From Opisthorchis felineus (Eukaryota; Platyhelminthes; Trematoda; Opisthorchiida; Opisthorchiidae), in contig SJOL01006428.1 in NCBI GenBank assembly GCA_004794785.1, positions 676,223 to 740,222 of the forward strand: a DNA stretch of 64,000 bases. Reading direction: 5' to 3'. The number at the start of each line of letters is the position of its first letter. Position 1 is the stretch's first letter. The notes beneath the pieces were generated by a model that was not told where the DNA came from, searched no databases, and saw only the letters and a program-made list of their open reading frames with translations. A program made the position numbers and the translations under genes. Below, one piece after another: positions 62,940-64,000 of this stretch.

Positions 62940-64000
62940 CAGGAGGCATAAGCCAAAAGCTCGTGTTACCGATGGTTCAGTATTTCCAGTTCAAGCAAGT
63001 ACAACTAACTAGGTGGGATCCACAGTACATGCAGATCAACTTGTGGTCGGCACAACTCCGTAGACCGATTCTAGACGCAAACAAATGGCTCACTAATGCG
63101 AATCGTCATTCACCTTGGTTTAACCAACGAATGTCATTAAAATGACCTCTAACACCGTTGTAGGTTTGACGTTCCGGAATATACAGGGACGCAAAGTAAC
63201 AATTTGCTGACACAGATTGGAACAGACTAGCAGTTGAATCCAATGGCGCCCATTTCGGAGATGCTTTGGAGTAAATAAGAGTGCACCCACATGGTGTTAA
63301 GAGGTTAGCCATGATTTGGCTTGGTTTGGCGTTTATCCCTTCTTTCTCATTCCATTGTGTAGGCTTCGGGGGACGTTAATGAATTTCGGAGTTTAGCCAA
63401 ATATCGTTCAACCTTCTCGGACCAATCCAACTTTAGCCCGGCGCACACCTTTTAGCGATTGCCATCAGTATACGTAACCCGGTATTTTGTCGCTGAGCAT
63501 TCTTGTGTACGTGCTGGGTCTCATCTGATTCTATTCACTCCCTATGTCTGACAAGATAGCAATAGAGTCAACCACGTTCGGATACCATAACTCTTTTCTA
63601 GGGCACAGTGCATTTTATACCGAAACTCGATACTCCGTCATGTGTCCCATGAGTTTAGATGGTACTTCGAATGATCTACTCTGCGGTTCACTGTTTTATG
63701 CTTGCTTATTTGGCTCCAACTGCATACGCAATAAACCAGATGAAATATCGAATTTTATTGCATCGTCTCGCATCCTATGCAGTTTATTACATCACGTTTT
63801 GTCCTTTTTGGAAATCACTTTATATTTATTTCATTGTGCAGGCTGGCTGATAAATAATTATTAGCTTTCAGCCACGGCAGAATATACATATATATTGCGT
63901 ATCAAACAAGATTATGTTCTTTTAATTTTTTTCTGGTTTGCGTGCGTTTGAATGCTTCGTCCAGCATGAGTATACCTTGTCTACAGAAACCGACGGCCGA
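62940..64000. other. No gene recognised
   Basis: Short frames only. The first few hundred bases may still belong to LINE copy C, but they do not align to the family by eye. Confidence 0.45.

Overview
The window reads as AT-rich, gene-poor nuclear DNA from a flatworm, most likely a digenean trematode. Three things point that way: long stretches with no sustained reading frame, coding sequence interrupted by AG/GT splice signals, and decayed LINE-type retrotransposons whose conceptual peptides resemble those I know from trematode genomes. The base composition looks less AT-rich than Schistosoma, so a liver, lung or intestinal fluke is possible. Species cannot be settled by reading. I found no tRNA, rRNA, spliced leader, CRISPR array, bacterial operon or intact transposon.

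One gene is recognisable with confidence: an Iroquois-class (IRX, TALE superclass) homeobox gene on the minus strand. Its terminal coding exon (32132-32984) carries a complete homeodomain and a C-terminal IWS motif. A probable upstream exon lies about 4.7 kb away (37651-38150), with a consensus splice donor. The intron phases do not match directly, so at least one further exon is probably hidden between them. The intron contains a 51-bp AATT microsatellite, which is an array of TAATTA homeodomain core sites, and a canonical AATAAA lies about 20 nt past the stop codon.

Region by region: 1-16 kb is non-coding as far as I can see, with several perfect palindromes (two contain CACGTG, one a full CRE). 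Weak exon candidates on the minus strand lie at 16.1-16.35 kb and 19.7 kb. At 25.4-27.3 kb there is a decayed minus-strand LINE: possible endonuclease remnant, reverse transcriptase fragment, C-terminal remnant, 3' tail and an (AT)19 tract. The 28-32 kb stretch is featureless apart from a G10 run and a short inverted repeat. The IRX locus occupies 32.1-38.2 kb. From 38 to 51 kb there is little beyond short repeats and one weak exon candidate. A patch at 51.4-52.0 kb looks like an LTR promoter/polyA region. A well-bounded orphan exon candidate lies at 54.7-54.85 kb on the minus strand. At 55.9-57.3 kb a second LINE relic sits beside a decayed coding relic whose stop codons look like C-to-T (mostly CpG) decay. 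An imperfect foldback of about 290 bp or more lies at 60.26-60.55 kb, and a third LINE relic at 62.25-62.93 kb.

No multi-gene system is visible. The points most worth checking are the IRX gene structure, the foldback element, the CpG-decayed coding relic and the orphan exons.
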